64,000 nt of DNA from ZC4RG35 sp036375695 (GTDB lineage: Bacteria; Actinomycetota; Acidimicrobiia; Spongiisociales; ZC4RG35), in the NCBI GenBank assembly GCA_036375695.1, contig DASVBU010000025.1, positions 22,850-86,849 on the forward strand, given 5' to 3'. The translations under genes were made by a program, and so were the position numbers. This document shows positions 43,763 through 54,461 of the stretch, one piece after another (the first letter of the stretch is position 1; each line of letters starts with the position of its first letter). The notes beneath the pieces were generated by a model. That model ran no database searches, was not told the origin of the DNA, and saw nothing but the letters and a program-made list of their open reading frames with translations.

Positions 43763-44197
43763 CTAGCTGTGTCGGCGTGCGATGACCAGGGCCAGGCAGA
43801 GGATGGCCGTGAGCCCGGCCAGGGCCAGCCCGATGAGGACGCTGCCCTCGAGAACGAGGGTGAGGCCGAGCGATCCGACGAGCAGAGGCAGGGTCCACAT
43901 GATGTTGATGGAGAGTGGGCTCCGGTCCCGGACCCCGAACCATGTCACGAAGAGCGCCAGGATGCCGAACCCGATCACGGCCACGGCGAGGAGACGCGTG
44001 ATGACGGTGACGTAGCGGGCCAGATCCGGGGAACTCGACTGAAGCGAGTCCGGATCGAGACCGGTGATCCCCGTGAACAGGGTGGCGTCGGCGGGGGAGT
44101 AGAGGATGTAGCCGCCTGCCAGGATCAGCACGATCGCCACCAGAGCCAGGATTGCCCATGCGACCGTGAACAACGGCCCCGGTCCTCGTCTCCTCAT
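43763..44197 (-). CDS. Four-helix membrane protein, unknown function
   Basis: About 144 residues from ATG 44197, which has GGAGGAA 9 bases upstream; an ATG at 44272 would add 25 polar residues without a good ribosome-binding site. Hydrophobic segments: FTVAWAILALVAIVLILAGG, VITRLLAVAVIGFGILAL, IMWTLPLLVGSLGLTLVL, and VLIGLALAGLTAILCLALV. An extracellular-type loop with SPADATLFTGITGLDPDSL lies between the first two. No family recognised. Confidence 0.65.
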   Translation of the reverse strand: MRRRGPGPLFTVAWAILALVAIVLILAGGYILYSPADATLFTGITGLDPDSLQSSSPDLARYVTVITRLLAVAVIGFGILALFVTWFGVRDRSPLSINIMWTLPLLVGSLGLTLVLEGSVLIGLALAGLTAILCLALVIARRHS

Positions 44198-44343
44198 AGC
44201 TGATGGTTCCTCCGGGTCGAAAGCTTCAGCAGGATAGGGAAAAGGCGGGACGCCATCGAATGGCGTATCCATTTCGTGCCTTCGAGCGTTTACGAAGGTG
44301 GAACGCGGGGCACTGGGAGCCGAAGCGACAACGGAGTGTGGAG

Positions 44344-45069
44344 ATGAAGCGTTGGAAGCCCTGGGTCCTGCTGTTGACCGTGCTCGCCCTCGCCCTCAGT
44401 GCCACTGCAGCCTGGGCGCAGGAAACCGAGGATGAGGAGGACACGGTCTTCAACTTCGGTTACGACTCCGAGAACAAGGTGTTCGTCTGGGGTTCTTCCA
44501 GCACCGAAGGGACTCTCGACTGCACACTCGCCGCCGGCACCTACCAGGTCCAGTACGTGACCATCGACGGCACGTTCTACGTGGACGGCCTCCTGTTCGA
44601 CTCCCAGCCGGTTACGTTCCCGTCCCGCGACGACGAGGCCGCGGAGCCCGCTCCGTACACCGCCGAAGGCGAGTGCGGCCTTTCGGGCGGTGTGGTGTCC
44701 GGGCCGAACGGCCAGGTCAATCACGGCATGTTCATGAAGCTGTTCAATTCCATGTTCAAGGGCCCGGGTCGTGGCTGTCTCGTCCGTCACCTGGCTCAAT
44801 CGGACCTCGGAAAGGGCGATCAGCAGGTGAGGGTCCCCGAGGTGGGTGATGAGGTGATCACCCAGCCCGAGTCCGGGGACATGGACATCCAGAGCATCCT
44901 CACGAAGTGCGGCCTGACCGACGACGAGGAAACCGAGGACGCTGAGCAGACCGAGTCCGAGGCGACCGGTGGTCGGCCGGATCATGCGGGGAAGGGGAAG
45001 CCCCCCTGGGCCGGCCGCCCCGGTGGGCCCAATGGAAACGGCAACGGCGAGGGCCGCTCCGGCCGCTGA
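44344..45069 (+). CDS. Secreted acidic protein with Gly/Pro/Asn tail
   Basis: 241-residue exported protein of unknown function. Signal peptide LLLTVLALALSATAAWA with cleavage before QETED. The mature part has a small domain with four Cys (about 35-200; DCTLAAGTYQVQYVTIDG, GECGLSG, GRGCLVRH, LTKCGLTD), likely two disulfides, then an acidic stretch DDEETEDAEQTESE and a Gly/Pro/Asn/Arg-rich end. ATG 44344 has ACGGAG 7 bases upstream. A strong terminator follows. Confidence 0.68.
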   Translation: MKRWKPWVLLLTVLALALSATAAWAQETEDEEDTVFNFGYDSENKVFVWGSSSTEGTLDCTLAAGTYQVQYVTIDGTFYVDGLLFDSQPVTFPSRDDEAAEPAPYTAEGECGLSGGVVSGPNGQVNHGMFMKLFNSMFKGPGRGCLVRHLAQSDLGKGDQQVRVPEVGDEVITQPESGDMDIQSILTKCGLTDDEETEDAEQTESEATGGRPDHAGKGKPPWAGRPGGPNGNGNGEGRSGR

Positions 45070-45084
45070 CCCGACCACGTGATC

Positions 45085-45126
45085 TGATCCCGGCCCCTTC
45101 GCCCCTTCGCCGAGGGGCCGGGATCA
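45085..45126 (+). terminator. Strong hairpin before the riboswitch
   Basis: A perfect 13-bp stem (45085-45097 against 45114-45126) has a 16-base loop. It ends the secreted-protein transcript and separates it from the downstream riboswitch. Confidence 0.75.
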
Positions 45127-45133
45127 CACTATG

Positions 45134-45267
45134 TTCCTTCCCTCACGCCGAACCCGGTGCGCGTCGCCCGGGGCGGGGGACCCTCGCTTGGGGCGTATCC
45201 GGCTCGCCCGGTAGAGCACCTTCCAGCTCGAGCCCGTCAGCTAACCCCGCAGGCCAAGAGGAAGGAA
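45134..45267 (+). promoter_or_regulatory. c-di-AMP riboswitch (ydaO/yuaA class)
   Basis: Core matches of the ydaO/yuaA class appear in order: CGGGGGACCC near 45174, TGGGGCGTATC near 45189, CTCGAGCCCGTCAGCTAACC from about 45227 and CGCAGGC at 45249. AGCTAAC is the class's most conserved 3' segment. Outside the core, TTCCTTCCCTC (45134-45144) pairs with GAGGAAGGAA (45258-45267), which contains the Shine-Dalgarno sequence of the antiporter gene. An extended P1 helix could therefore block translation when ligand is bound. Confidence 0.88.
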
Positions 45268-45276
45268 ATCCATCGC

Positions 45277-47460
45277 GTGGCCGTCCTGGCGTCCATCGCA
45301 GGGGTCATCACCGCTCCACTGAGCGAAGGTCAGATCCTCGCCTTCCTCGTCCAGCTGCTGCTCCTCGTCGGGGTGGCCCGCGCGTTCGGCTGGCTGTTCC
45401 GGCGCGCCGGCCAGCCCGCGGTGGTCGGAGAGCTGGTTGCCGGGGTGCTGCTGGGACCGAGCGTCCTGGGTCGTGTGGCTCCCGAGGTCTTCACGCGGAT
45501 CTTCGGTGATGCCGGTGTGACCTCCGTCACGTTCGGCCTGGCATGGCTCGGCGTGATCATGCTCCTGATCGTCATCGGCTTCGAGACCAATCTCGGCATT
45601 ATCTCTCGCTTCAAGGGCGCGGCCCTCTCCGCGGCCGCTGGAGCCCTCGTGGTCCCCCTGGCCGTCCTCGTCCCGCTCTCCTTCGTGGTCCCGGAGTCGT
45701 TCGTCGGCCCGGGGACGGATCGCGCCGTGTTCGCCTCGTTCTTCGGCCTCGCCCTGTCGGTGGCGGCCCTGCCGGTGGTGGCAAAGATCCTCCTGGAGCT
45801 CGACCTGATCCGTCGCAACTTCGCCCAGGTCACTCTGGCGGCGGGGATGACCATGGACTCGATCGGATGGCTGGTCCTCGCCGCGCTGGCCAGCGTCGCC
45901 CAGGGTGGCTTCCAGCCGACCCGGCTCGCGATCGCGTTTGCCGGGCTGGTGGTCTTCGTCGTCATCGCCGCCACGGTCGGGCGATGGATCCTCGACCGGA
46001 TGTTCCGGATGGTCATGGGCCGTGGCACGGCGGCGACTCCGGCTGCCGTCTCGATCGTGCTGGTGGCCGCGCTCGTCGGGGGCGCCGTGACCCAGACCCT
46101 GCACCTGGAGGCCATCCTCGGTGCCTTTGTGGTCGGTGTCGTCGCCGGCGCCACCCGTCATCAGCTTCCTCAGGTCAGGTCGGTCCTGGAGACGGTGACA
46201 ACGGCGTTCTTCGCCCCGATCTTCTTCGCATTCTCGGGTCTCCGTGTCGACGTGGGCCTGCTCGACGGCCCCGCACTGGCCTGGGCAGGCGGCCTGATCG
46301 CTCTCTCGGTCCTGCTCAAGTTGATCGGAGCCGCGGTCGGCGGCTGGTTCGGCGGGATCAGGGGACGGGAGGCGCTCGCCCTCGGTTCCGGGCTGTCCGC
46401 CCTGGGGGCGGTGGGGATAGTCGTTGCGATCGTCGGCCTCAACCTGGGCGTGGTGTCCGAGGCCGGATACACGGTGATGATCCTGGCCGCTCTGGTCACT
46501 TCGATGACGGCGCCGCAACTCCTCAAGTCGGTGGTTCGTCGCTGGGAGATCCCCGCGGAGGAGGCGGAGCGTCTCCGCCGCGAGGAGCTGCGCGCCTCCA
46601 GCGAGCTGCTCGGCGGCCGGCGCATCCTCATCCCGACCCGTGGCGGCGCCAACTCCGCCTATGCGGCGCGACTCGTCGCCGAGGTGTTCCCCGAGGCCGA
46701 GATGACGGTCATGGTGGTGGACCTCGCCCCCCGGTCGTGGTGGCGGAGACTCCTCCGTCGATCGGTCGGTCCGGCCGGTGACCCCAGCGACGTGACCGCC
46801 GAGCTACCCCAGGCGCGGGTCTTGAAACGGCTCGCCGTGGACCCCGCCGAGGAGATCGCCACCGAGGCGCGGCTGGGCTACGACCTGATCGTCCTCGGCG
46901 CGACGGAGAGCGGGGAGGGGACGTTCAACACGGTGATCGATCGCATCCTGGCACGCGTGGAGATGCCGTCGATAGTGGTCCGGTTCCCGGGCGTCCTCGA
47001 CAACACGGGTTTGCCCGGGAGCATCCTCGTCCCCGTGACGGCGACGAGGTCGGCGCGCGCCTCGGAGGAGTTCGCCTATTCGCTTGCCAGGGGCGGTTCG
47101 GCGCGTGTCACCGCCCTGCACGTGGTCAACCGCCCCGAGAGCGGAGACGGCATCCTCCTCTCCGCCAACTCGGTGGACTCCGGTTTGGAGACCGGACGGG
47201 CCCTGGTGGCGGCCGCCGCGGCCCTGGGAGAGAGACTCGGCGTCCAGGTGGAGACCCTCGTGGAGATGGCGCCGCAGGCCGAGGAGGCCATCGTGCAGAT
47301 GGCGAACTCGGGCACCCACGACCTGCTCGTGCTCGGAGCCAACCCGCGTCTCTTCGGGGACCGGCCGTTCTTCGGCCATCGGGTCACCTACATCCTCGAG
47401 AACGCCCGCATCCCGGTGGTGGTCATCGGTCTGCCCTCGCTCCGTGTCCCCGTGCACTGA
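45277..47460 (+). CDS. CPA2 monovalent cation/H+ antiporter with universal-stress domains
   Basis: Kef/CPA2-type cation-proton antiporter, 727 residues. The membrane domain has about 12 helices (about 10-405), including GQPAVVGELVAGVLLGPS and ALSVAALPVVAKIL, plus conserved acidic LEAILGAFVVG. Two universal-stress/UspA-like modules follow (about 440-725; VLGATESGEGTFNTVIDRIL, VLGANPRLFGDRPFFGH). GTG 45277 lies 9 bases after AGGAAGGA. A c-di-AMP riboswitch directly upstream indicates control of potassium or osmotic balance. The exported ion is inferred. Confidence 0.88.
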   Translation: MAVLASIAGVITAPLSEGQILAFLVQLLLLVGVARAFGWLFRRAGQPAVVGELVAGVLLGPSVLGRVAPEVFTRIFGDAGVTSVTFGLAWLGVIMLLIVIGFETNLGIISRFKGAALSAAAGALVVPLAVLVPLSFVVPESFVGPGTDRAVFASFFGLALSVAALPVVAKILLELDLIRRNFAQVTLAAGMTMDSIGWLVLAALASVAQGGFQPTRLAIAFAGLVVFVVIAATVGRWILDRMFRMVMGRGTAATPAAVSIVLVAALVGGAVTQTLHLEAILGAFVVGVVAGATRHQLPQVRSVLETVTTAFFAPIFFAFSGLRVDVGLLDGPALAWAGGLIALSVLLKLIGAAVGGWFGGIRGREALALGSGLSALGAVGIVVAIVGLNLGVVSEAGYTVMILAALVTSMTAPQLLKSVVRRWEIPAEEAERLRREELRASSELLGGRRILIPTRGGANSAYAARLVAEVFPEAEMTVMVVDLAPRSWWRRLLRRSVGPAGDPSDVTAELPQARVLKRLAVDPAEEIATEARLGYDLIVLGATESGEGTFNTVIDRILARVEMPSIVVRFPGVLDNTGLPGSILVPVTATRSARASEEFAYSLARGGSARVTALHVVNRPESGDGILLSANSVDSGLETGRALVAAAAALGERLGVQVETLVEMAPQAEEAIVQMANSGTHDLLVLGANPRLFGDRPFFGHRVTYILENARIPVVVIGLPSLRVPVH

Positions 47461-47497
47461 GAAGGGCCGACTGGCCGCCGCATCCCCACATCGGCCG

Positions 47498-47503
47498 TAC
47501 CCT
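47498..47503 (+). promoter_or_regulatory. Candidate leaderless -10 element for the DUF2905 gene
   Basis: TACCCT ends 7 bases before the ATG at 47511, and no ribosome-binding site is present. The spacing fits leaderless transcription. Confidence 0.4.
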
Positions 47504-47510
47504 GTCCCAC

Positions 47511-47738
47511 ATGCGAACCGGCGACATCCTCATGCTGTTGGGCGCACTGCTCCTGGCGATAGGCGCTCTGGTCCGTTTCGCCCCAGGGGCGTTGACCTGG
47601 TTCGGGAACCTCCCCGGCGACGTGAGGATCGAAGGGGAGAACGTCCGGGTATTCATCCCCATCACATCGATGATCCTCGTGAGTGTTTTCCTGACCATCG
47701 TGGCTCGAGTCGTCGGGGCGTTGTTCCGTGACCGGTGA
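47511..47738 (+). CDS. DUF2905 small membrane protein
   Basis: 75-residue protein of family DUF2905. Two hydrophobic helices (ILMLLGALLLAIGALVRF and FIPITSMILVSVFLTIVARV) flank the family motif WFGNLPGDVRIEGENVRVFIP, shown here in parts as FGNLPGDVRIEG and VRVFIP. Function unknown. It overlaps the LigD-polymerase gene by 11 bases, so the two are probably translated together. Confidence 0.88.
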   Translation: MRTGDILMLLGALLLAIGALVRFAPGALTWFGNLPGDVRIEGENVRVFIPITSMILVSVFLTIVARVVGALFRDR

Positions 47739-48645
47739 GGACATAACGGTCACGCATCCCGACAGAGTCGTCTTTCCCGATGTCGGCATCACCAAGGGCG
47801 AGGTGGTGGCCTACTACGCCGCCGTCGGGGAGACCATGCTGCCCTATCTCGAGGGGCGTGCCCTCACCATCGAGCGGTACCCGAAGGGCACGGCGGAAGA
47901 GGGCTTCATGCAGAAGAACGCTCCGGACCACTACCCGGACTACATCGAGCGATTCGAGGTGCCCAAGGAGGAGGGCGGGGTCACCCTCTACCCGGTGATC
48001 CACGACGCCGACGCCATCGTGTACCTGGCCAACCAGGGGGTGATCACGTTCCACATCCCGCCCACTCGGGTTCCCGATCTGGACAAACCCGACTGGGTCA
48101 TCTGGGACCTCGACCCCTCGGAGTCGGGAGTGGAGAAGGTCCGGAAGGGAGCCCACGCGCTGCGGAAGATCCTCGATGACATCGGGGTGGAGACCTCGGT
48201 GATGACGTCCGGGTCACGTGGGTACCACCTTCGGGCGATGATCGAGATCGGGCCGTCGTCTGACGATGTCGCCGGGTTCGCCAGGGGAGTGGCCGTGCTC
48301 GCCGCCGAGGCCGACCCCGACCTGTTCACCGTGGAGTTCATGAAGAAGAAGCGGGGCGAGCGCGTGTTCATCGACTGGCTGCGCAACGCCCCGCTGGCCA
48401 CGGCGGTCGCCCCCTGGTCGCTGCGACCGAGGAAGAACGCCCCGGTGGCGTCACCCCTCACCTGGGACGAGGTCGACCAGATCGCGCCCGACGCCATCGA
48501 CCTCGAGGGTGCGGTCGCCCGACTCGACGAGAACCCCTGGCGCGGGATGAAGCCAGTCGACGTCTCCGACGCCATCCACGCCGTCGAGGAGACCCTGGAG
48601 AAGGCGGGTATCGAGTTGCCACCGTTCGACCGGTTCCGGTCCTGA
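47728..48645 (+). CDS. Stand-alone LigD-type polymerase/primase domain
   Basis: Archaeo-eukaryotic-primase-like polymerase domain (PolDom) of the non-homologous end-joining enzyme LigD, here as a separate 305-residue protein. Seen: VVFPDVGITKGEVVAYYAA, PDWVIWDLDPSE with the catalytic Asp-x-Asp, SGSRGYHLRA and VFIDWLRNAP. No ligase or nuclease domain, and no Ku gene, is present in the window. Such proteins can work with separate LigD-like ligases in end joining or gap filling. GTG start. Confidence 0.92.
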   Translation: MTGEDITVTHPDRVVFPDVGITKGEVVAYYAAVGETMLPYLEGRALTIERYPKGTAEEGFMQKNAPDHYPDYIERFEVPKEEGGVTLYPVIHDADAIVYLANQGVITFHIPPTRVPDLDKPDWVIWDLDPSESGVEKVRKGAHALRKILDDIGVETSVMTSGSRGYHLRAMIEIGPSSDDVAGFARGVAVLAAEADPDLFTVEFMKKKRGERVFIDWLRNAPLATAVAPWSLRPRKNAPVASPLTWDEVDQIAPDAIDLEGAVARLDENPWRGMKPVDVSDAIHAVEETLEKAGIELPPFDRFRS

Positions 48646-48659
48646 GGGGCCGGATCACA

Positions 48660-48665
48660 TAGCAT
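48660..48665 (+). promoter_or_regulatory. Candidate leaderless -10 element for the rhomboid gene
   Basis: TAGCAT ends 6 bases before GTG 48672, and no Shine-Dalgarno sequence is present. Confidence 0.45.
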
Positions 48666-48671
48666 CGCCCC

Positions 48672-49385
48672 GTGATCCCGATCCGAGACATCAACCCGAC
48701 CCGCGTCACGCCGGTGATGACGCTCCTTCTCATCGCGGCCTGTGCCTTCGTCTGGTTCTTCCTCCAGGATCAGGAGACCGAGTCGGAGGCTGTCGAGTTC
48801 CTCTACCGGCGTGCGGCGATCGGATGCGAGATCACCACCGGCGAGCCACTGGCTCCGTTCGAGATCACCCGCGGTGTCTGCTCGGACGACCCTGGCGAGG
48901 ACCCGGTTTTCCCGGAGAAGAGCCCCTGGGTGTCGATCCTGGTGTCGATGTTCCTCCATGGCAGCCTGGGGCATCTCATCTTCAACATGTGGTCGCTCTG
49001 GATCTTCGGGAACAACGTCGAGGAGGCCTTCGGAGTCGCCGGCTACGCGGCGTTCTATGTGTTGGGTGGGATCGTGGCCACGATGGCCTTCGTGTGGATG
49101 AACCCCGGTTCCACCGCTCCTTTGGTTGGCGCCTCGGGCGCGATAGCCGCGGTGCTCGGTGCCTACGCCGTCCTCTTCCCCACCCATCGCGTCCTGACGC
49201 TGGTCGGCTGGTTTCTCCTGCCACTCCCGGCCATCCTCTTCCTGGCGATCTGGTTCATCGGGCAGTTCAGCCTCTTCGGCACCCAGGTCGCCTGGGAGGC
49301 TCACGTCGGGGGGTTCCTGTTCGGCCTGGTGGTGGCGCTCGTGCTGCGGGCTCCGCTGATGCGTCGCGTGGCCTACGGGAGGTAG
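48672..49385 (+). CDS. Rhomboid-family intramembrane serine protease
   Basis: Membrane protease of 237 residues with about 7 hydrophobic segments. Catalytic dyad visible: Ser in LVGASGAIAAVLG and His in AHVGGFLFG. Also HGSLGHLIFNMWSLWIFG, the conserved His/Asn loop-helix of rhomboids. An extramembrane loop between helix 1 and 2 (about 35-80) contains two Cys. Substrate unknown. Possibly leaderless GTG start. Confidence 0.92.
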   Translation: MIPIRDINPTRVTPVMTLLLIAACAFVWFFLQDQETESEAVEFLYRRAAIGCEITTGEPLAPFEITRGVCSDDPGEDPVFPEKSPWVSILVSMFLHGSLGHLIFNMWSLWIFGNNVEEAFGVAGYAAFYVLGGIVATMAFVWMNPGSTAPLVGASGAIAAVLGAYAVLFPTHRVLTLVGWFLLPLPAILFLAIWFIGQFSLFGTQVAWEAHVGGFLFGLVVALVLRAPLMRRVAYGR

Positions 49386-49417
49386 GCGAGAGAACGGCTC
49401 TACGCTCCGATCGCCAG

Positions 49418-50064
49418 GTGCCGACCCTTCGATTCGCCACCGCCAATCTGTTCACCCGCTTCGTCGACACGGACCACCTCGACGCCGTGCTCGACGAGGT
49501 CGATCCCGACCTGCTCGTCACGCTGGAGCTGGCGCCCAAGGCGGCGGAGGTGATCGCAGCTCATTACGACCGGCACCATCTGCGGCCGGAGCAGGGGTTC
49601 GAAGGCTGGGGCGTGGCAGGCCGCTTCGACCTTGAGGCCGACGGCCAGGCGGGTTGGGGCCGTGGCGGCGCCTTCCGCGTCGATCTGCCCGGATCGGCGC
49701 TCAATCTGGCCGCGGTCCATCTGCTCGATCCCATGCACACGCCCCGGAAGGTCGTGACCGTGAGGAGACGGCAGGTCGAGGCGCTGTTGGAGTGGGGTCG
49801 GAGCCGGCCGCAGGGCGAGCCCCAACTGGTCGCCGGCGACTTCAACGCCAGCCCGACGTGGCCTGCCTACCGGCGCCTCGCCGGCCATTGGACCGACCTC
49901 GTGGCCGAGGCTGGTCGGGCGCGGCGGACCTGGGGCTTCCCACCCGGTGTCCGGCTGTTCCGCATCGACCACGTTCTCGGGTCCGGTCTCCGTGCGGTCG
50001 ACGCCGGCGTGGTCCGAGTCCGGGGCTCGGACCACGCCATGGTGGTCGTCGATCTCGAAGTCGG

Positions 50065-50068
<4 letters not shown>
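49418..50068 (+). CDS. Endonuclease/exonuclease/phosphatase (EEP) family protein
   Basis: 216-residue EEP-fold hydrolase from GTG 49418. Seen: FATANLFTRFV (first strand with Asn), LLVTLELAP (metal Glu), VAGDFNASP (Asp/Asn), FRIDHVL and GSDHAMVV (catalytic Asp-His). Related short actinobacterial proteins are annotated only as EEP family. No signal peptide or membrane segment in this form. The 3' end overlaps the convergent lon gene by 4 bases. Confidence 0.87.
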
Positions 50069-52365
<2,297 letters not shown>

Positions 52366-52405
52366 CGTTCCTCGGAAACTCCTGTCGGAGCGATGATATT
52401 CCAGG

Positions 52406-52426
52406 CTTGAGTCTTAGTGACTCATA
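52406..52426 (-). promoter_or_regulatory. HAIR-type HspR operator upstream of lon
   Basis: CTTGAGT (52406-52412), 7 bases, ACTCATA (52420-52426) matches the HspR inverted repeat CTTGAGT-N7-ACTCAAG at 12 of 14 positions. It overlaps the -35 region of a possible promoter with -10 TATCAT (52393-52398, minus strand). Confidence 0.75.
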
Positions 52427-52432
52427 TTTATT

Positions 52433-52550
52433 GGTACCTGGCACTGGGTACTTGGTACCCGGACGTCCCGGGAGGGCGGTGACAGAAATGAGCCATCCCC
52501 TCCCGATGGGAGGGGATGGCTGGCTACGGGGTACCAAGTACGAGGTACCC
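52433..52550. repeat. GTAC heptad repeat arrays flanking a terminator
   Basis: The left array (52433-52461) has units close to GGTACCT, and the right array (52526-52550) has GGGGTACCAAGTACGAGG-type units. GGGTACTTGGTACC and its complement can pair across the intervening hairpin. Related to the array at 4348-4430. Confidence 0.6.
52491..52521 (-). terminator. Terminator hairpin of the S9 peptidase operon
   Basis: A perfect 14-bp stem (52491-52504 against 52508-52521) has a 3-base GAT loop, 32 bases past the stop codon of the minus-strand peptidase gene. Confidence 0.75.
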
Positions 52551-52552
52551 GC

Positions 52553-54445
52553 CTAGACGAGGTGCCTCCCATGCCAGTCGAGGATGGCCTCGAATCGCTC
52601 CACCCGGTGCCTGGGCTTGCCGCCGCGGCTCATCTCGTGACCCTCGCCGGGGAAGCGGAGCAGCTCGGTCGGAGTCCCGTTGCGCAACAAGGCGGTGAAG
52701 TACTGCTCCGCCTGCTCGATGGGGCAGCGGAAGTCGTTCTCGGAGTGGAGGATCAGGGTCGGGGTGGTGACCCGGTGGGCTACGGAGAGCGGGCTCAACC
52801 GCCACCATGTGTCCCACGCCTCCGGGTATCGGGTGCCGCTGTAGGCATCGGGGAACGCGCCTGCGATGTCGGACGTCCCGGCGAACGAGGTCCACGAGAT
52901 GAGGGCGCGCTCCACCACGGCCGACTTCCAGCGGTCCTCGTGCCCGATCACCCAGGCGGTGAGGAACCCGCCGTACGACCCGCCCATGATCCCCATGCGC
53001 TCGGGGTCGAGCCGGGGGTACCGCTGCAGGGCGGCGTCGACCACGCGCCGAATGTCCTCGAGGTCCACCTTCCCCCAGCCGTCGCCGACCACGGACCTGA
53101 CGAAGTCCAGACCCCGGCCCGCGGAGCCCCGCGGGTTGGAGTAGACGACGCCGTAGCCGGCTTCGGCATACACCTGGAACTCGTCGAAGAAGACGTGCGA
53201 GTACTGCGACGCCGGTCCACCGTGGATGTTGAGCAACAGCGGAACCTTCTCCTCCCCTTCGGGGAGGATCACCCACACGTCGATCTCCTCGGCCCCCTCG
53301 CCGATGGTGAAGTGCTCCGGCTGCCTGATGCCGATCTCCTCGGGACGGTTGATCCGGGTGATCCGGGTCCCGCCTTCCCCCCGCTGCACGTCGTACAACT
53401 CGCCGGGGTGATCGGGCGTGACGACGGTTGCCACCGTCCGCCCTCCCGCGACGTCGGCTCCTGAGACCACGACGGGGGACGAGACGAGGTCCTCCACCGT
53501 CCCGTCGGGCTCGACCCGGATGAGCCCGACTCGGCCCTGGGTCTCGAGGGCTACGACTGCGGCGTCTCCGTCCCAACGGACGAAGGGTGCCCCGCCGACG
53601 AGGGACATCGAACTACGGTCGAGATGGGTGGTCAGACCGGTCAGGGAGCCGTCGGTCTCACGCCGGTAGAGCGCCGAGACCGTGGGGTAGAGCTCACCAG
53701 GGCTGCCCAGGGCATGCAGGGCGCCGTCGGACCGGTAGGAGAGGTGCGACCACCAACCGCGTTCGAGCACCTTGGTCACCTCGCCGGAGGCGACTTCGAC
53801 CTCCCAGCCTTCGGTCCCGGCCACGAGCCCCCTCCGCTCGTCGCGATTGGAGAGAAAGGCGATCTTGGAGCCGTCGGGTGACCACGCCGGCGATCCCTCG
53901 TCCCAATCGCCCTCGGTGATGCAGCGGGCCTCACCATCGTCGCTCGGGACCAGCCAGATGTGACGGCGCCGGTCGTGGGTCCACCCCATGTTGTCGTAGC
54001 GGAACGGGATCGATGTCATGCGGCGTGGACGCCGGCTGCGTTCGTCTTCATCGAGAGCCGACCACTCGTCGATCGGGGTCACGCCGACGACGGCCAGCAT
54101 CGTCCCGTCCGGTGACCACTCCAGGGCCTCGATGCCGAACTCGAGATCTGTCACCAGCCGCGCCTCGCCACCGTCGAGGGGCATTACGGCCACCTGCGCC
54201 GCCTTCTTCCCCTCCGGGATGCGCAGGAAGGCGAGACGCTTTCCATCGGGGGACACCCTGGGCATGAAGTCCGACGGGCCGGAGGTGAATTGTCTCGCCT
54301 CACCGTCTTCGTGGACCCAAATGGCGCGGTCGTACCTGTCGTCTTCGACGTTGGGCCGGGAGATGCCGAAGAAAACCCGGGTGCCGTCGGGCGTCAGCCT
54401 GGGCTCGGAAGGGATGTGCAGCTTGGCGATGTCCTCGGGACGCAT
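52553..54445 (-). CDS. S9-family serine peptidase (acylaminoacyl-peptidase-like)
   Basis: Prolyl-oligopeptidase-fold enzyme of 630 residues. The N-terminal beta-propeller (about 1-370) shows TolB/WD-like repeats (SPDGTMLAVVG, SPDGSKIAFLSN), and the C-terminal alpha/beta hydrolase (about 380-630) has LLLNIHGGPASQ, nucleophile GGSYGGFLTAW, LILHSENDFRCP with the Asp, and GEGHEMSRGG with the His. No signal peptide, so cytoplasmic. Last gene of a minus-strand run; terminator follows. Cleaves short or N-blocked peptides in relatives. Confidence 0.92.
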   Translation of the reverse strand: MRPEDIAKLHIPSEPRLTPDGTRVFFGISRPNVEDDRYDRAIWVHEDGEARQFTSGPSDFMPRVSPDGKRLAFLRIPEGKKAAQVAVMPLDGGEARLVTDLEFGIEALEWSPDGTMLAVVGVTPIDEWSALDEDERSRRPRRMTSIPFRYDNMGWTHDRRRHIWLVPSDDGEARCITEGDWDEGSPAWSPDGSKIAFLSNRDERRGLVAGTEGWEVEVASGEVTKVLERGWWSHLSYRSDGALHALGSPGELYPTVSALYRRETDGSLTGLTTHLDRSSMSLVGGAPFVRWDGDAAVVALETQGRVGLIRVEPDGTVEDLVSSPVVVSGADVAGGRTVATVVTPDHPGELYDVQRGEGGTRITRINRPEEIGIRQPEHFTIGEGAEEIDVWVILPEGEEKVPLLLNIHGGPASQYSHVFFDEFQVYAEAGYGVVYSNPRGSAGRGLDFVRSVVGDGWGKVDLEDIRRVVDAALQRYPRLDPERMGIMGGSYGGFLTAWVIGHEDRWKSAVVERALISWTSFAGTSDIAGAFPDAYSGTRYPEAWDTWWRLSPLSVAHRVTTPTLILHSENDFRCPIEQAEQYFTALLRNGTPTELLRFPGEGHEMSRGGKPRHRVERFEAILDWHGRHLV

Positions 54446-54461
54446 CGGGCCTCCTATTCGG

